This document shows, one piece after another, positions 25,817 through 34,154 of a DNA stretch of 64,000 nucleotides; position 1 is the first letter of the stretch; each line of letters begins with the position of its first letter. The notes below the pieces were generated by a model. The model saw only the letters and a list, made by a program, of their open reading frames with translations, was not told the DNA's origin and searched no databases. The position numbers and the translations under genes were made by a program. The DNA comes from Ktedonosporobacter rubrisoli (lineage in GTDB: Bacteria; Chloroflexota; Ktedonobacteria; Ktedonobacterales; Ktedonobacteraceae): contig NZ_CP035758.1 of the NCBI RefSeq assembly GCF_004208415.1, positions 4,774,001 through 4,838,000 on the forward strand. The letters run 5' to 3'.

Positions 25817-26383
25817 ATGCACGAGAAAAAATTGCAAGGTATGCGCGTCGCGATACTGGTTACAGACGATTTCGAACAAGCCGAGCTGGCCGAGCCGAAA
25901 AAGGCTCTGGAGCAAGCCGGGGCCACAACCAGTATTGTCTCTCCGAAAGCGGGCCAGGTTCAGGGCATGAACCACGACGTAAAGGCCGATACCTTCAAGG
26001 TAGATTTGACGCTGGATCAAGCCAATCCAAATAACTTTGACGCGGTTATGCTTCCTGGCGGAGCCTTGAATGCCGATGCGCTACGCGTTGTCCCCAAGGC
26101 CAAGGAGTTTGTCAAGAGCATCAATGAAGCTGATAAGCCAATTGCCGTTATCTGCCACGCGCCATGGTTACTTGTCTCTGCCGGCCTGACTAAGGGCCGC
26201 ACCATGACAAGCTACCATACTATTCAAGACGATGTGCGCAACTCTGGCGCCCACTGGGTTGACCAGGAGATGGTTCGCGATCGTAACTGGGTGAGTAGCC
26301 GTAGTCCCAAAGACCTGCCGGCCTTTAATCCCGCCATGGTTGCCCTCTTTGCCGAGCACCACAGTCGCCATCCCGTAGGCTAA
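25817..26383 (+). CDS. DJ-1/PfpI family protein (class I glutamine-amidotransferase-like)
   Basis: 188 residues. The fold signatures are RVAILVTDDFEQAELAEPKK (with the conserved Glu of the E-H-C site), DAVMLPGGALNAD, and the nucleophile elbow AVICHAPWLLVSAG with the Cys-His pair. NWVSSRSPKDLPAF near the end is typical of PfpI/YhbO proteins. Members are annotated as intracellular proteases or glyoxal/protein deglycases; which applies here is not visible. No signal peptide. AGAAAGGAG supports the ATG. A strong terminator follows directly, so it is probably the last gene of its own transcript. Confidence 0.9.
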   Translation: MHEKKLQGMRVAILVTDDFEQAELAEPKKALEQAGATTSIVSPKAGQVQGMNHDVKADTFKVDLTLDQANPNNFDAVMLPGGALNADALRVVPKAKEFVKSINEADKPIAVICHAPWLLVSAGLTKGRTMTSYHTIQDDVRNSGAHWVDQEMVRDRNWVSSRSPKDLPAFNPAMVALFAEHHSRHPVG

Positions 26384-26389
26384 GCAAGC

Positions 26390-26431
26390 GGGCTGCCTAT
26401 GCAAGTCAGCGTAGGCAGCCCACTGTTTAAT
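26390..26431 (+). terminator. Rho-independent terminator after the DJ-1/PfpI gene
   Basis: GGGCTGCCTA at 26390-26399 pairs perfectly with TAGGCAGCCC at 26412-26421 around a 12-base loop, followed by ACTGTTTAATTTTT. A good plus-strand terminator located six bases after the stop codon. Confidence 0.85.
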
Positions 26432-26535
26432 TTTTATACTACGAAATTAAGACCTGTGTTTTCAACTTATTCCAAATAATGATCCCCAAAGGCAAAAAGC
26501 AAGGATTGATAAGAAATAGTCAAAATACGCTTTAC

Positions 26536-27228
26536 TCAGGCCTGCTTCTCAAGCTTAATCCAGCCATGCCGCAAAGCATAGACTACAGCCGCCGTTCTGT
26601 CGTTGACAGACAACTTCTTTAAGATAGAAGTAATATGATTCTTTACAGTCTGGTCGCTGATCTTGAGCAGTGATGCGATCTCCTTATTGCTATTGCCCTG
26701 AGCAATATGGCTAAGGATCTCGACTTCACGACTGGAGAGCGGCGAAGGAACCGAATCATTATTCTGGGGAGGCTCCTCTTCCTCCGCCAATTGGAATGAT
26801 CTGATCACGCGGCTAGCAATTTGCGGCTTCGATAAAACATTGCCATTGAGCAGATACTCGCCCTGACTCACCTTGCGTACGGCCTCGATCAACTCTTCAG
26901 GCTTAATGTAACGTGTGTAATAAGCGGCCACCCCAACCTTGATGGATTGGAACAGTAACTCTTCATCTTCAGAGGGTGTGAGCATAATAATTGCCATCTT
27001 CGGGGCCAGATAACGAGCTTGCAAGGCAATATCAAGCGGATCAGATTTGGTCAGTCCGGTATCAACGAGAGCAACATCCGGGTTATACTTCCGCACGAGC
27101 TCAAGGGCCTCACCAGCATCTGTCGTCTCCCCCACAATCTCACAATCACCCATGCTCTCTAATGTGACGCGAATCCCTTCGCGAAATAAAGGTTGTTCAT
27201 CTATAATGATAACGCGTATCGTTTCCAT
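26536..27228 (-). CDS. NarL/FixJ-type response regulator
   Basis: 230 residues. The receiver domain (about 1-120) has the acidic pair Asp10-Glu11 (VIIIDEQ), phospho-acceptor Asp56 (VALVDTG) and switch Thr84 (IMLTPSE). The conserved receiver Lys is replaced by Arg106 (YYTRYIKPEE). After an acidic linker of about 35 residues, a LuxR-type HTH (about 165-228) reads LSSREVEILSHIAQGNSNKE, then DQTVKNHITSILKKL. It should bind DNA as a dimer when activated. No histidine kinase gene is adjacent, so it is an orphan here. ATG at 27228 follows AAAGG; a GTG is one codon upstream. Target genes unknown. Confidence 0.9.
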   Translation of the reverse strand: METIRVIIIDEQPLFREGIRVTLESMGDCEIVGETTDAGEALELVRKYNPDVALVDTGLTKSDPLDIALQARYLAPKMAIIMLTPSEDEELLFQSIKVGVAAYYTRYIKPEELIEAVRKVSQGEYLLNGNVLSKPQIASRVIRSFQLAEEEEPPQNNDSVPSPLSSREVEILSHIAQGNSNKEIASLLKISDQTVKNHITSILKKLSVNDRTAAVVYALRHGWIKLEKQA

Positions 27229-27971
27229 CACCTTTCACATGCGACACACTCTGCTCGCCAGAGCATACCGCTCCTCTTTCTTCTCTAGTTTCAGTCCCCT
27301 CAAGCGGGTCGTGAAAGCAGATAATCTCGCCATCCCCATCAGGAGAGAAGAGAGATCAGCAAACCCTAAGAGGCCAGGTGGCAATGCACTCAGTGCAATC
27401 ACATTAAGCTCGCGCGCTAGAATTGATCAGTACGCAGAGGCAATGCCGCAAAAGTCATGTGAGCGTACTCAGGGGTAGCGGCAGAGTAACACCACCAGAA
27501 AAACGCCCAAGAGATCCTTACTTTATTCACTAAAGCCGCCACAGCATAAGTTCGCCTTGAGGCACAGGGAGGATTTAGGAATTGGAACACTTGCCGCTAT
27601 CATGGCCTGACGGTCTCCCTTAGAAACTCTGGCCGAAGTCGCTCAGGACCGGGCTGACATTCGATGGACAGTTGCCACTAATCTTGTTTGCAAGTCTGGC
27701 CAGAAGACGTGGAGACCTTGATTCGCGTTTCAGCTACCCAATAGTACTGACAACCCAATAGTACTACTATTTTTCAGGACAATACTATTTTTTAAGAAAA
27801 AAGTACTAGTTAACGCGCATCTCTCTTTATTAATACATATCAAAAGCGCTATTTCAAGGCAAAAAGGGATGTAGATTTACCTCTTTTCGCCTTTCGCTCT
27901 TGACCTTTTGCTGGCAGCAGCTTATTCTAGTACATAGATTTACAAGGTATATAGAATTACGAGGTATAGAG
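27229..27971. promoter_or_regulatory. Long regulatory region upstream of the PadR operon
   Basis: 743 bases without a supported gene. A 13-bp direct repeat ACCCAATAGTACT occurs at 27736-27748 and 27753-27765 (17-base period), with further AGTACT and AATACTATT elements to about 27810. A promoter candidate is TTGACC (27900-27905), 17 bases, TATTCT (27923-27928). The 27240-27700 part shows no structure I could interpret. Confidence 0.5.
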
Positions 27972-28304
27972 ATGTCGCCGATCAATCGCGAGCTTCTGAA
28001 GGGCAGCATTGAACTTGTCCTGCTGGTACTGCTAGAGCGGGGCCCAATGTATGGCTATCAGATCGTTAAGGAGGTCAAGGCTGAGAGTAGTGGCGAGCTA
28101 CAGCTCAAAGAGGGCTCGCTCTATCCGGCGCTCCACAGGTTAGAGCGAGCTGGACTGATAGAGGGCTACTGGCAGGCGCGGGAGGATGGCACTTCCCGGC
28201 GCTATTACCAGCTTACGTCCTCAGGCCAGCAAGCAGCCAAAACGCGGCGAGCCGAGTGGAAACGCTTCACGACAGCGATTGAAGGAGTACTACGCCATGG
28301 CTGA
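27972..28304 (+). CDS. PadR-family transcriptional regulator
   Basis: 110 residues, the size of the short PadR (subfamily 2) regulators. The winged helix includes LLKGSIELVLLVLLERGPMY, GYQIVKEVK, the recognition-helix and wing motif LKEGSLYPALHRLERAGLIE and a REDGTSRRYYQLT wing; a short C-terminal dimerisation helix follows. PadR proteins of this group usually repress an operon that includes themselves and a membrane or ABC-transport system. That fits the ABC exporter two genes downstream. ATG at 27972 has GAGG at 27961-27964. The gene overlaps the next by eight bases, so both proteins are co-expressed. Confidence 0.92.
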   Translation: MSPINRELLKGSIELVLLVLLERGPMYGYQIVKEVKAESSGELQLKEGSLYPALHRLERAGLIEGYWQAREDGTSRRYYQLTSSGQQAAKTRRAEWKRFTTAIEGVLRHG

Positions 28305-29109
28305 GCAACAGGAACAACCATTTGCCAACTATTTACACGTCGTCGATATTTTATTAACTGGCCTCCCCTCGTCAAAGCGCCAGGAAATTCATAGAGAACT
28401 TTTCGCCCATCTTGAGGATGCGGCTAGCGAGAGGGGGCTGAGCACTGCTGACTTAGACCTGCAGAGAGAGGTTATAGTAAGCCTTGGCTCAGGCATTACG
28501 CTGGGTGAGGAGCTCTACAAAGCGCATCGCCGCCCTGATTACACCAAAAGAATTTTTGATATCTGCCTCGCTACCTTCTTTCTACTACTTCTATCGCCGC
28601 TTCTGGCCCTGATTGCGCTCCTGATCAAGCTGGATTCGCCAGGACCCGTGTTCTACAGGAGCACCCAGGTCGGCAGGGATGGACGGCGCTTTAAGCTCTA
28701 TGCATTCCGCACGATGAACTGCTGGCAAGATACAGCGCTAAGTACCGAGCTCCCGGCTAACGCGCGCATAACGCGGATAGGCCACTTCCTGCGCAACACG
28801 CTCTTAGACGAATTGCCTCGACTCTTAAATGTGCTAAGGGGCGATATGAGCCTGATCGGTCACCTCCCAACGCAAGCTCGCGAGATCTCATTTGACGATC
28901 CACGCTGGCGCCGCGTGCTCCTGGAGCGACCCGGGATCTCCAGCTCCTGTCTGATAGCCAATGGCCTCGGGTTCAGGTATTTTGGAAACAGGTCAGTGGA
29001 TGAGCTGGAGAGCAATATGGAGTATCTGAAATACAGATCGTTTCGCTACGATCTCTATCTGATTGGCCGCACCCTGGCTCTCGTCTGGCAACAGTGGCAA
29101 AAATCCTGA
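28297..29109 (+). CDS. HAAS-like domain fused to a bacterial sugar transferase
   Basis: 270 residues in two parts. Residues ~10-80 (VDILLTGLPSSKRQEIHREL, FAHLEDAASERGLS, EVIVSLGSGITLGEELYKAH) resemble the HAAS/DUF1700-type helical domain that is often encoded next to PadR regulators. From ~83 the protein is a polyprenyl-phosphate sugar transferase: KRIFDICLATFFLLLLSPLL (membrane hairpin), DSPGPVFYRSTQVGRDGRRF, AFRTMN and RNTLLDELPRLLNVLRGDMS. The usual SLVGPRP motif reads SLIGHLP, and the 'PGiTG' loop reads PGISSS. It may attach a sugar phosphate to undecaprenyl phosphate, or have a changed role because of those substitutions. GAAGGAG at 28281 supports ATG 28297. Its start overlaps the PadR stop. 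Confidence 0.8.
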   Translation: MAEQQEQPFANYLHVVDILLTGLPSSKRQEIHRELFAHLEDAASERGLSTADLDLQREVIVSLGSGITLGEELYKAHRRPDYTKRIFDICLATFFLLLLSPLLALIALLIKLDSPGPVFYRSTQVGRDGRRFKLYAFRTMNCWQDTALSTELPANARITRIGHFLRNTLLDELPRLLNVLRGDMSLIGHLPTQAREISFDDPRWRRVLLERPGISSSCLIANGLGFRYFGNRSVDELESNMEYLKYRSFRYDLYLIGRTLALVWQQWQKS

Positions 29110-29203
29110 AAATGATAAGTACTATAAGCCGGGAAGCTTAGCTGTCATATGCTCGGACCCGAAGCTATCCTGCTCTAACTATTAGGTTTATTGAGAGTGA
29201 GTT

Positions 29204-30112
29204 ATGTGTATTGTCTATGATATTCAGAATCTTGTGAAAACCTATCCAGGACAGGCCTCCCCGGCCAATAAACATATCACATTACAGATCCAGCAAGGCG
29301 AAATTTTTGGCATCCTTGGCGATAATGGCGCCGGCAAAACGACGTTAGTCCGCCAGATGGTGAATCTCCAGGCCAGCACGGCGGGCCGTATCCTGCTCTT
29401 TGGCCAGGATATCCGCCGCAATATGTTTCATGTGCCGCTGCATGTCGGCTATATGCCCCAGCAAAGCCAGGCCTTGAATAACCTTACGGTCAGCGAGGCG
29501 CTCTTTTTCACGGCACATCTAAGGGGCATGAGCCGCGCCCAGGCCAGCAAGGAACGCGACAGGCTGCTACAGCTCTGGCAAATTGAAGATCTGCGCAACG
29601 CCTATAGTCCACGCCTCTCAGGCGGCCAGAAAAGGCTGCTGCGCCTGGCTGTCACCGCCGCCGGCTCACCAAAGGTGCTGATCCTCGACGAGCCTACCAA
29701 TGACCTTGATCCCCAGCGCCGCAATCTCGTCTGGAACGTGCTGCGCCAGATCAATGAGGAGTACGGCACCACTATCATTTTCATTACCCATGATGCGATT
29801 GAAGCCGAGAAAATCATTCAGCGCGTGGGCATTATGTCAGCCGGAGAATTAGTGGCAGTTGGCCGTCCCAGCGATCTGAAGAGGAGCATTGATCGCAAGA
29901 TGCGCCTTGAGATCTTCTTCCCGCCCGAGAGGCCACCCCATCTCCCAGTACATCTGAGCTACCATCAATCCCAGCCCGGCCGCTGGCTCATCCTGCTCGA
30001 TAGGGAAGAGGCGCTCACTACGCTGGATACCTTACATATCGATCACCTTGATGACTTCCGACTCTATTCTGCCACATTGGAGGATATATATCTGCACTAT
30101 GTCTCCCAGTAA
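29204..30112 (+). CDS. ABC transporter ATP-binding protein
   Basis: 302 residues. Complete nucleotide-binding domain: Walker A GDNGAGKTTL, Q-loop GYMPQQSQAL, signature RLSGGQKRLLR, Walker B VLILDEPTNDLD and switch His in FITHD. A ~75-residue C-terminal extension is typical of exporters of the drug/lipid/Na+ (ABC-2) type. It energises the permease encoded by the overlapping next gene. The cargo is unknown; lying after the PadR/sugar-transferase pair, export of a drug, lipid-linked sugar or peptide is possible. The gap from the previous gene is 94 bases and the Shine-Dalgarno is weak (GAGAGTGAG). Probably co-transcribed with padR. Confidence 0.92.
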   Translation: MCIVYDIQNLVKTYPGQASPANKHITLQIQQGEIFGILGDNGAGKTTLVRQMVNLQASTAGRILLFGQDIRRNMFHVPLHVGYMPQQSQALNNLTVSEALFFTAHLRGMSRAQASKERDRLLQLWQIEDLRNAYSPRLSGGQKRLLRLAVTAAGSPKVLILDEPTNDLDPQRRNLVWNVLRQINEEYGTTIIFITHDAIEAEKIIQRVGIMSAGELVAVGRPSDLKRSIDRKMRLEIFFPPERPPHLPVHLSYHQSQPGRWLILLDREEALTTLDTLHIDHLDDFRLYSATLEDIYLHYVSQ

Positions 30113-30860
30113 CCATAAACCATCCTTGATGGTTCAATTACTTGATGTGTTCTTAATCGAACTTACTAACTGGCGCTGGTCCTGGCGCTCCATTTTGATT
30201 ACCAGTACGATCACGCCACTGATCAGCGTTTTAGGCCTTGGCACCTTTGCCCGCAGCGCTGGCCCCTCGGCAACAGCTTACGTGCTCACGGGCAGCGCGG
30301 TGCTCTCGCTCCTGTTCAGCAACCTGAATAACCTGCAAGGCCATGTAGTCTTTATGCGCTTTATGGGCACGTTGGACTATTTTGCCACGCTGCCGATTCG
30401 ACGTCCTATCCTCATCCTGGCAATGATCGCGGCTTTCTTTTTGCTCTCCTTGCCATCCCTGCTTATCACGATTCTTGTCGGAACACTTTTTCTCCATATA
30501 CAACTTGTCATACATCCTCTTTTGTTGCTTGTGATCCCGCTCTGCGCGCTTGCCCTCTCCAGTCTTGGCGTGCTGATCGGCGTGAATGCCCGCACTCCCG
30601 AAGAATCCGGCGCCTTCACTCTGCTGTTTACCCTTGTCTTGACAGCTGCCGGCCCTGTGATTATTCCACCGGACCATCTCCCCAGCTTCTTGCTTATCAT
30701 CGGCTACTTTAGCCCAACCACTTACGCCTCGGCAGCTCTACGCCAAACCTTGCTGGGACCAGTGACTCATCAGCTGCTCTTCGATATAGCGATTCTGTCT
30801 GGACTTGCCGTATTCACGCTATGGCTAGCTGCTCGCAAATTGGATTGGCGCCACGATTAG
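30099..30860 (+). CDS. ABC-2-type transporter permease
   Basis: 253 residues with about six hydrophobic helices (for example SILITSTITPLISVLGLG, LILAMIAAFFLLSLPSLLIT, LIGV.. and DIAILSGLAVFTLWLAA). The layout is that of ABC-2 permeases. A short N-terminal cytoplasmic segment precedes the first helix, and a loop with PEESGAFTLLFTL is followed by IIPPDHLPSFLLII and FSPTTYASAALRQTLLG, a stretch typical of the family. The ATG overlaps the ATPase gene stop by 14 bases. Together they form a half-transporter pair, expected to work as a 2+2 complex in the cytoplasmic membrane. Confidence 0.88.
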   Translation: MSPSNHKPSLMVQLLDVFLIELTNWRWSWRSILITSTITPLISVLGLGTFARSAGPSATAYVLTGSAVLSLLFSNLNNLQGHVVFMRFMGTLDYFATLPIRRPILILAMIAAFFLLSLPSLLITILVGTLFLHIQLVIHPLLLLVIPLCALALSSLGVLIGVNARTPEESGAFTLLFTLVLTAAGPVIIPPDHLPSFLLIIGYFSPTTYASAALRQTLLGPVTHQLLFDIAILSGLAVFTLWLAARKLDWRHD

Positions 30861-31354
30861 TATTTCAGTTCCAACTCTTCCTTTTATATAAGACTCGCCA
30901 GCCGCCTGCGCAAAAAATGTAACAAAGCCACTTCCCATGGCTTTGTTACCTGCTCAGGCCCTTACCCCTAGTCTCACCAGTCAAACCCCGCGCCCTTGCC
31001 TCCAACACTCAGACCAGGCTAACGGGAGCTCCAGATCCTATTTTTTCTACAAGTAAATCAGTAATAGTACATCGAAATCCGCGCCGATTCTATTTCTAAA
31101 GATCGCCTGGCTACAAAAACGGTAACCATTTCTTATTAGCTTCAAACCAGATAAATATTTACATGAAATATTTGGCATATCAAATACACTATAAGTAGAT
31201 TCAGCAAAACTGGGCGCACTATGCACGGTTTTGTGCAGAGAAGCATGGATGGAAAGATTTGGTGACTACCATCATTTCCTTGATTCACGCAGGCCGGAGA
31301 TAAGAACGCGCTATATATCTTCACCGGCTGCAAGCTATTTCTAAAGGAGCATGA
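30861..31354. other. Intergenic region with a 12-bp hairpin
   Basis: 494 bases. GTAACAAAGCCA (30919-30930) pairs perfectly with TGGCTTTGTTAC (30938-30949) around a seven-base loop. An A-run lies on its 5' side, so it would be a true terminator only for minus-strand transcription, but it may still end or stabilise the ABC transcript. The rest is AT-rich. CTAAAGGAGC at 31341-31350 is the ribosome site of the next gene. No gene is supported here. Confidence 0.5.
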
Positions 31355-32959
31355 ATGATTAACAAGACACCAACGCCTCGTATAGTAAATGAGCGCATGG
31401 GCCAGCCAATCAACGCTTCGGCTTGTCTCTTTCGCTCTAAGTTCTCCGTCTGGTTGCGGCAGTGGTTCTATCGCTGCTGGTTATGTGTGGCCACAGTTAC
31501 CCTCGTCGGCCTGCTCTTAACATTGCAGTCTCTGCTTGACACAGCCACGCACCAACTCACAATTTGGCAAGAGAGCTTACGCTGGGCTGAGCTCATCTGG
31601 CTCGCTCCGGTACCCATCGCCCTTGCGCTCTGGTCCGGCTGGCTCTTTTTCGCCAGCGCCACCGAGCAACAACCGTTGCCTCTGAACGCACCGTTTCTCG
31701 CGACAAGGCCTGTGCGCCTTGTCTTTCGCTTCGTGACCCGTGGAGATAACGTCGAGGTACTCAGAGATAGCATTCAAGCTGTGCATCAGGCCTTCAAAAA
31801 CTACCTATCGACGAGCGGACCTTACCGCATTGAGGTGATTAGTGAATGCCCAATTTTGCTGGAAGGCAATGATAGCCCTCCTAATATAACCGACAACGTA
31901 TACATCTATGTCGTGCCGGCTAACTACGTTACGCCACAACACTCACGCTTTAAAGCTCGCGCGCTCACCTACCTTCAGGAGTGTACCCGGCCATTCCCCG
32001 AAGACTGGTATGTTTATCTTGACGAAGAAAGCATGGTTGATACAAGCGTTATCGCGGGCATCTATCGCTTCATTTATCGAGCATTACAAACACATACATA
32101 TGCGAATAAGAGCAGGGCAAAAAAAGCGCCCACCGGTCTCATTGGTCAAGGGGCAATTCTTTATCAGGGTGGGCATTGGTTTTTTCGAGGAGCCGACGCG
32201 CTACGTACCGCCGACGACCTGGGACGCTTTCGTCTGCAATATGCTCTGGGCATGCCACTTTTTGGCGTGCATGGCTCCTATCTGGTAGTACGCGGCACCG
32301 ACGATCCGGCCCTTTCATTTGACGTAGGTCCCGCTAACTCGATTACCGAGGATACCGCCTGGGCCTTACGCGCCTGGGCAAAGGGCTTTCGCTTTGCCTG
32401 GGTGGAAGGCTATCTACGCGAGCAGCCGCCGCAACGTATTATGGATTTAATCAAGCAGAGGAGTCGTTGGCTTTCAGGTATTCGCCTGGTTCTGCTTGAC
32501 CGCAGCATTCCCTTGCGCTATCGCTGTTGCCTGGGACTCTTCACCTCGCTCTGGCAACTGGCATTCTTACCCTTCCTTGTAGCAGTTGTGGCCCTGGTAA
32601 TCCATACATCACCCTTTATCTGGATGCGTCTCCCAGCTGATTTTGCCTGGGCGACCTTTGTCCTGGCTTACTTGCAAGGCCTTGATGTGCTCGCCAAACA
32701 CGAAACGGTTTCCCCCCATTTACCATCTTCGTCATTGGCACAGAAACTGCATACTTTACAGAGACGCATGCTTTCCTGGCCATTAGTTCTATGTTACGTA
32801 TGGTATGCCTTGCTCGAAGCTGCAGCCACGCTCTACAGCTTAAAGCCCAAACAGGGCTTCTTCGTCATCCATAAACCAAGCCTGGCCTCAAATACAGAAA
32901 TAGCCGAGCGAGAAGCTACAACGGCCTCTGTTGGAGCCAAACAGGAAGGCAGGAAATAA
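31355..32959 (+). CDS. Egghead-like membrane glycosyltransferase (GT2)
   Basis: 534 residues. Two N-terminal membrane helices (about 42-62 and 80-102) lead into a cytoplasmic GT-A domain, and two or three C-terminal hydrophobic segments follow (about 385-430, 470-500). Key motifs are YLDEES (near 221-226), GPANSITEDTAWALRAWAKG (TED at 331-333), WVEGYLREQPPQRI and KQRSRWLSG (QRSRW at 368-372). This order matches metazoan Egghead/BRE-3 beta-1,4-mannosyltransferases and their bacterial relatives more closely than cellulose-synthase-type enzymes. The expected reaction is transfer of a sugar, possibly mannose from GDP-mannose, to a glycolipid or growing chain. AAAGGAG precedes the ATG. It is one base from the GH113-like gene, so they are co-transcribed. 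Confidence 0.8.
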   Translation: MINKTPTPRIVNERMGQPINASACLFRSKFSVWLRQWFYRCWLCVATVTLVGLLLTLQSLLDTATHQLTIWQESLRWAELIWLAPVPIALALWSGWLFFASATEQQPLPLNAPFLATRPVRLVFRFVTRGDNVEVLRDSIQAVHQAFKNYLSTSGPYRIEVISECPILLEGNDSPPNITDNVYIYVVPANYVTPQHSRFKARALTYLQECTRPFPEDWYVYLDEESMVDTSVIAGIYRFIYRALQTHTYANKSRAKKAPTGLIGQGAILYQGGHWFFRGADALRTADDLGRFRLQYALGMPLFGVHGSYLVVRGTDDPALSFDVGPANSITEDTAWALRAWAKGFRFAWVEGYLREQPPQRIMDLIKQRSRWLSGIRLVLLDRSIPLRYRCCLGLFTSLWQLAFLPFLVAVVALVIHTSPFIWMRLPADFAWATFVLAYLQGLDVLAKHETVSPHLPSSSLAQKLHTLQRRMLSWPLVLCYVWYALLEAAATLYSLKPKQGFFVIHKPSLASNTEIAEREATTASVGAKQEGRK

Positions 32960-32960
32960 C

Positions 32961-34100
32961 ATGAAGTTCCGAAGCTGCGCAACCTACAGCCTGGCTTTAA
33001 CCACGATTGTCGGCGGTGTACTTCTACAATGGATACTCTTGAGCGGGAACAATCCTTTTTCAATGCTGGCCTCTCTTCTCCCCAACAATCAGCATGCGCC
33101 GGCCAGAGTGGCCGGGATGGCCATTTCTCCACCCGCTACGCATTTGTGGCATCCCGGCTTTGAGGCCGGGATCATCTTTCCTCGCCCTGGGCAAACAGCC
33201 TATGGTATAGAAGATCCTACCTGGCAAACCGGCCTGCGAGATATACATGAGCAGACGGGAGCGCGCTGGATACAAATCACTGTTGAACTCTTCCAGCCCT
33301 CGTTAAATTCAACGCAGGTCACGGCAAGTACGCAAACGGCGACCCCACAGGCCATCAGAGAGGGCATTCGCGCTGCTCACCAGAACAATTATCTGGTCTT
33401 TGTGTCGCCGCATCTCATTATCGACGGAAAGGAGCATCGGGCGGGACAGCTTCACTACACCAATCAGCAACAGCTCAACACCTGGTTTAGCAGCTATTGG
33501 CAGGCGCTGCGCCCCTATATCGTTGCTGCCCAGGAGGAGCATGCCGAACAATTCTCGCTGGGTACCGAGCTCACTGGCCTTGAGCACGTCCCGGTAGGGC
33601 ACTGGAATCAATTGATTACGCAAGCCCATGCCCTCTTCCACGGCAAGCTTACCTATAGCATGCACTGGACATACCAAACAAGCAAGCTGCCAGGATGGAT
33701 GCGGCATCCCTTCCTCAACGAGATCGGCATTGCTGCCTACTATCCACTGGCAACTGCTCAGCAGCAGCTCTCTGACTCTGGGCTGAATGAGCTCTGGCAA
33801 CAAAAAGCCGGCCTGCCGCTTGACGCCATCGCCACGCAGCTCAAAAAGCCAGTCCTTATCTCAGCTATAGGGTACAGGGATAGGGCCGACGCCTTGCTGC
33901 ATCCAGAGCAAAGCACTACCAACGCCCCCATCAATGAAGGGCTACAGGCTGAGGCACTCAATGCAGCTCTAAGCTATTGCGCCAGTGATCCTCATATCGC
34001 TGGCATTTTTGTCTGGGGCTGGTCGGTGCCCCACTTTCAGCCAAACAGGCGGCTCGCTGCCCCCGTAATCAAACACTGGTATAGCGCAATCAACTCGTAG
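32961..34100 (+). CDS. GH113-like (beta-mannanase-fold) exported protein, expected nucleophile missing
   Basis: 379 residues. An N-terminal membrane anchor or signal segment (about 8-27) precedes a TIM-barrel domain. HPGFEAGIIFPRPGQTAYG, the acid/base strand FSLGTELTGLE (Glu203), IGIAAYYPLA and the closing strand GIFVWGWSVPHFQPN match GH113 beta-mannanase-type proteins. In those enzymes the nucleophile strand reads like 'P-V-x-x-x-E-I-G-Y'; here it is KPVLISAIGYRD, with Ala302 where Glu is expected. The domain could be a non-hydrolytic sugar-binding protein or use another residue. ATG at 32961 follows GGAAGGCAGGAAA. It is the second gene of the pair with the Egghead-like enzyme and convergent with the permease gene. 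Confidence 0.7.
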   Translation: MKFRSCATYSLALTTIVGGVLLQWILLSGNNPFSMLASLLPNNQHAPARVAGMAISPPATHLWHPGFEAGIIFPRPGQTAYGIEDPTWQTGLRDIHEQTGARWIQITVELFQPSLNSTQVTASTQTATPQAIREGIRAAHQNNYLVFVSPHLIIDGKEHRAGQLHYTNQQQLNTWFSSYWQALRPYIVAAQEEHAEQFSLGTELTGLEHVPVGHWNQLITQAHALFHGKLTYSMHWTYQTSKLPGWMRHPFLNEIGIAAYYPLATAQQQLSDSGLNELWQQKAGLPLDAIATQLKKPVLISAIGYRDRADALLHPEQSTTNAPINEGLQAEALNAALSYCASDPHIAGIFVWGWSVPHFQPNRRLAAPVIKHWYSAINS

Positions 34101-34117
34101 GGACCGTCAGGTCCCTA
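34098..34117. terminator. Hairpin overlapping the GH113-like stop codon
   Basis: TAGGGACC (34098-34105) and GGTCCCTA (34110-34117) form a perfect eight-base stem with a four-base loop, between convergent genes. The stop codon TAG is part of the stem. No T-run follows on either strand. Confidence 0.45.
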
Positions 34118-34154
34118 CAGGTGATTTAGTCTGCTCCCCGGCCTGCCTGGCTCT

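Noticed and set aside
27047..27478. A 143-codon plus-strand frame across the response regulator start and upstream gap
   Set aside because: Half is antisense to the receiver domain; the rest is Arg/Ser-rich with no motif and no Shine-Dalgarno.
28186..28296. Upstream extension of the sugar-transferase frame into padR
   Set aside because: The extension is antisense-free but simply overlaps padR in another frame; GAAGGAG before ATG 28297 marks the real start.
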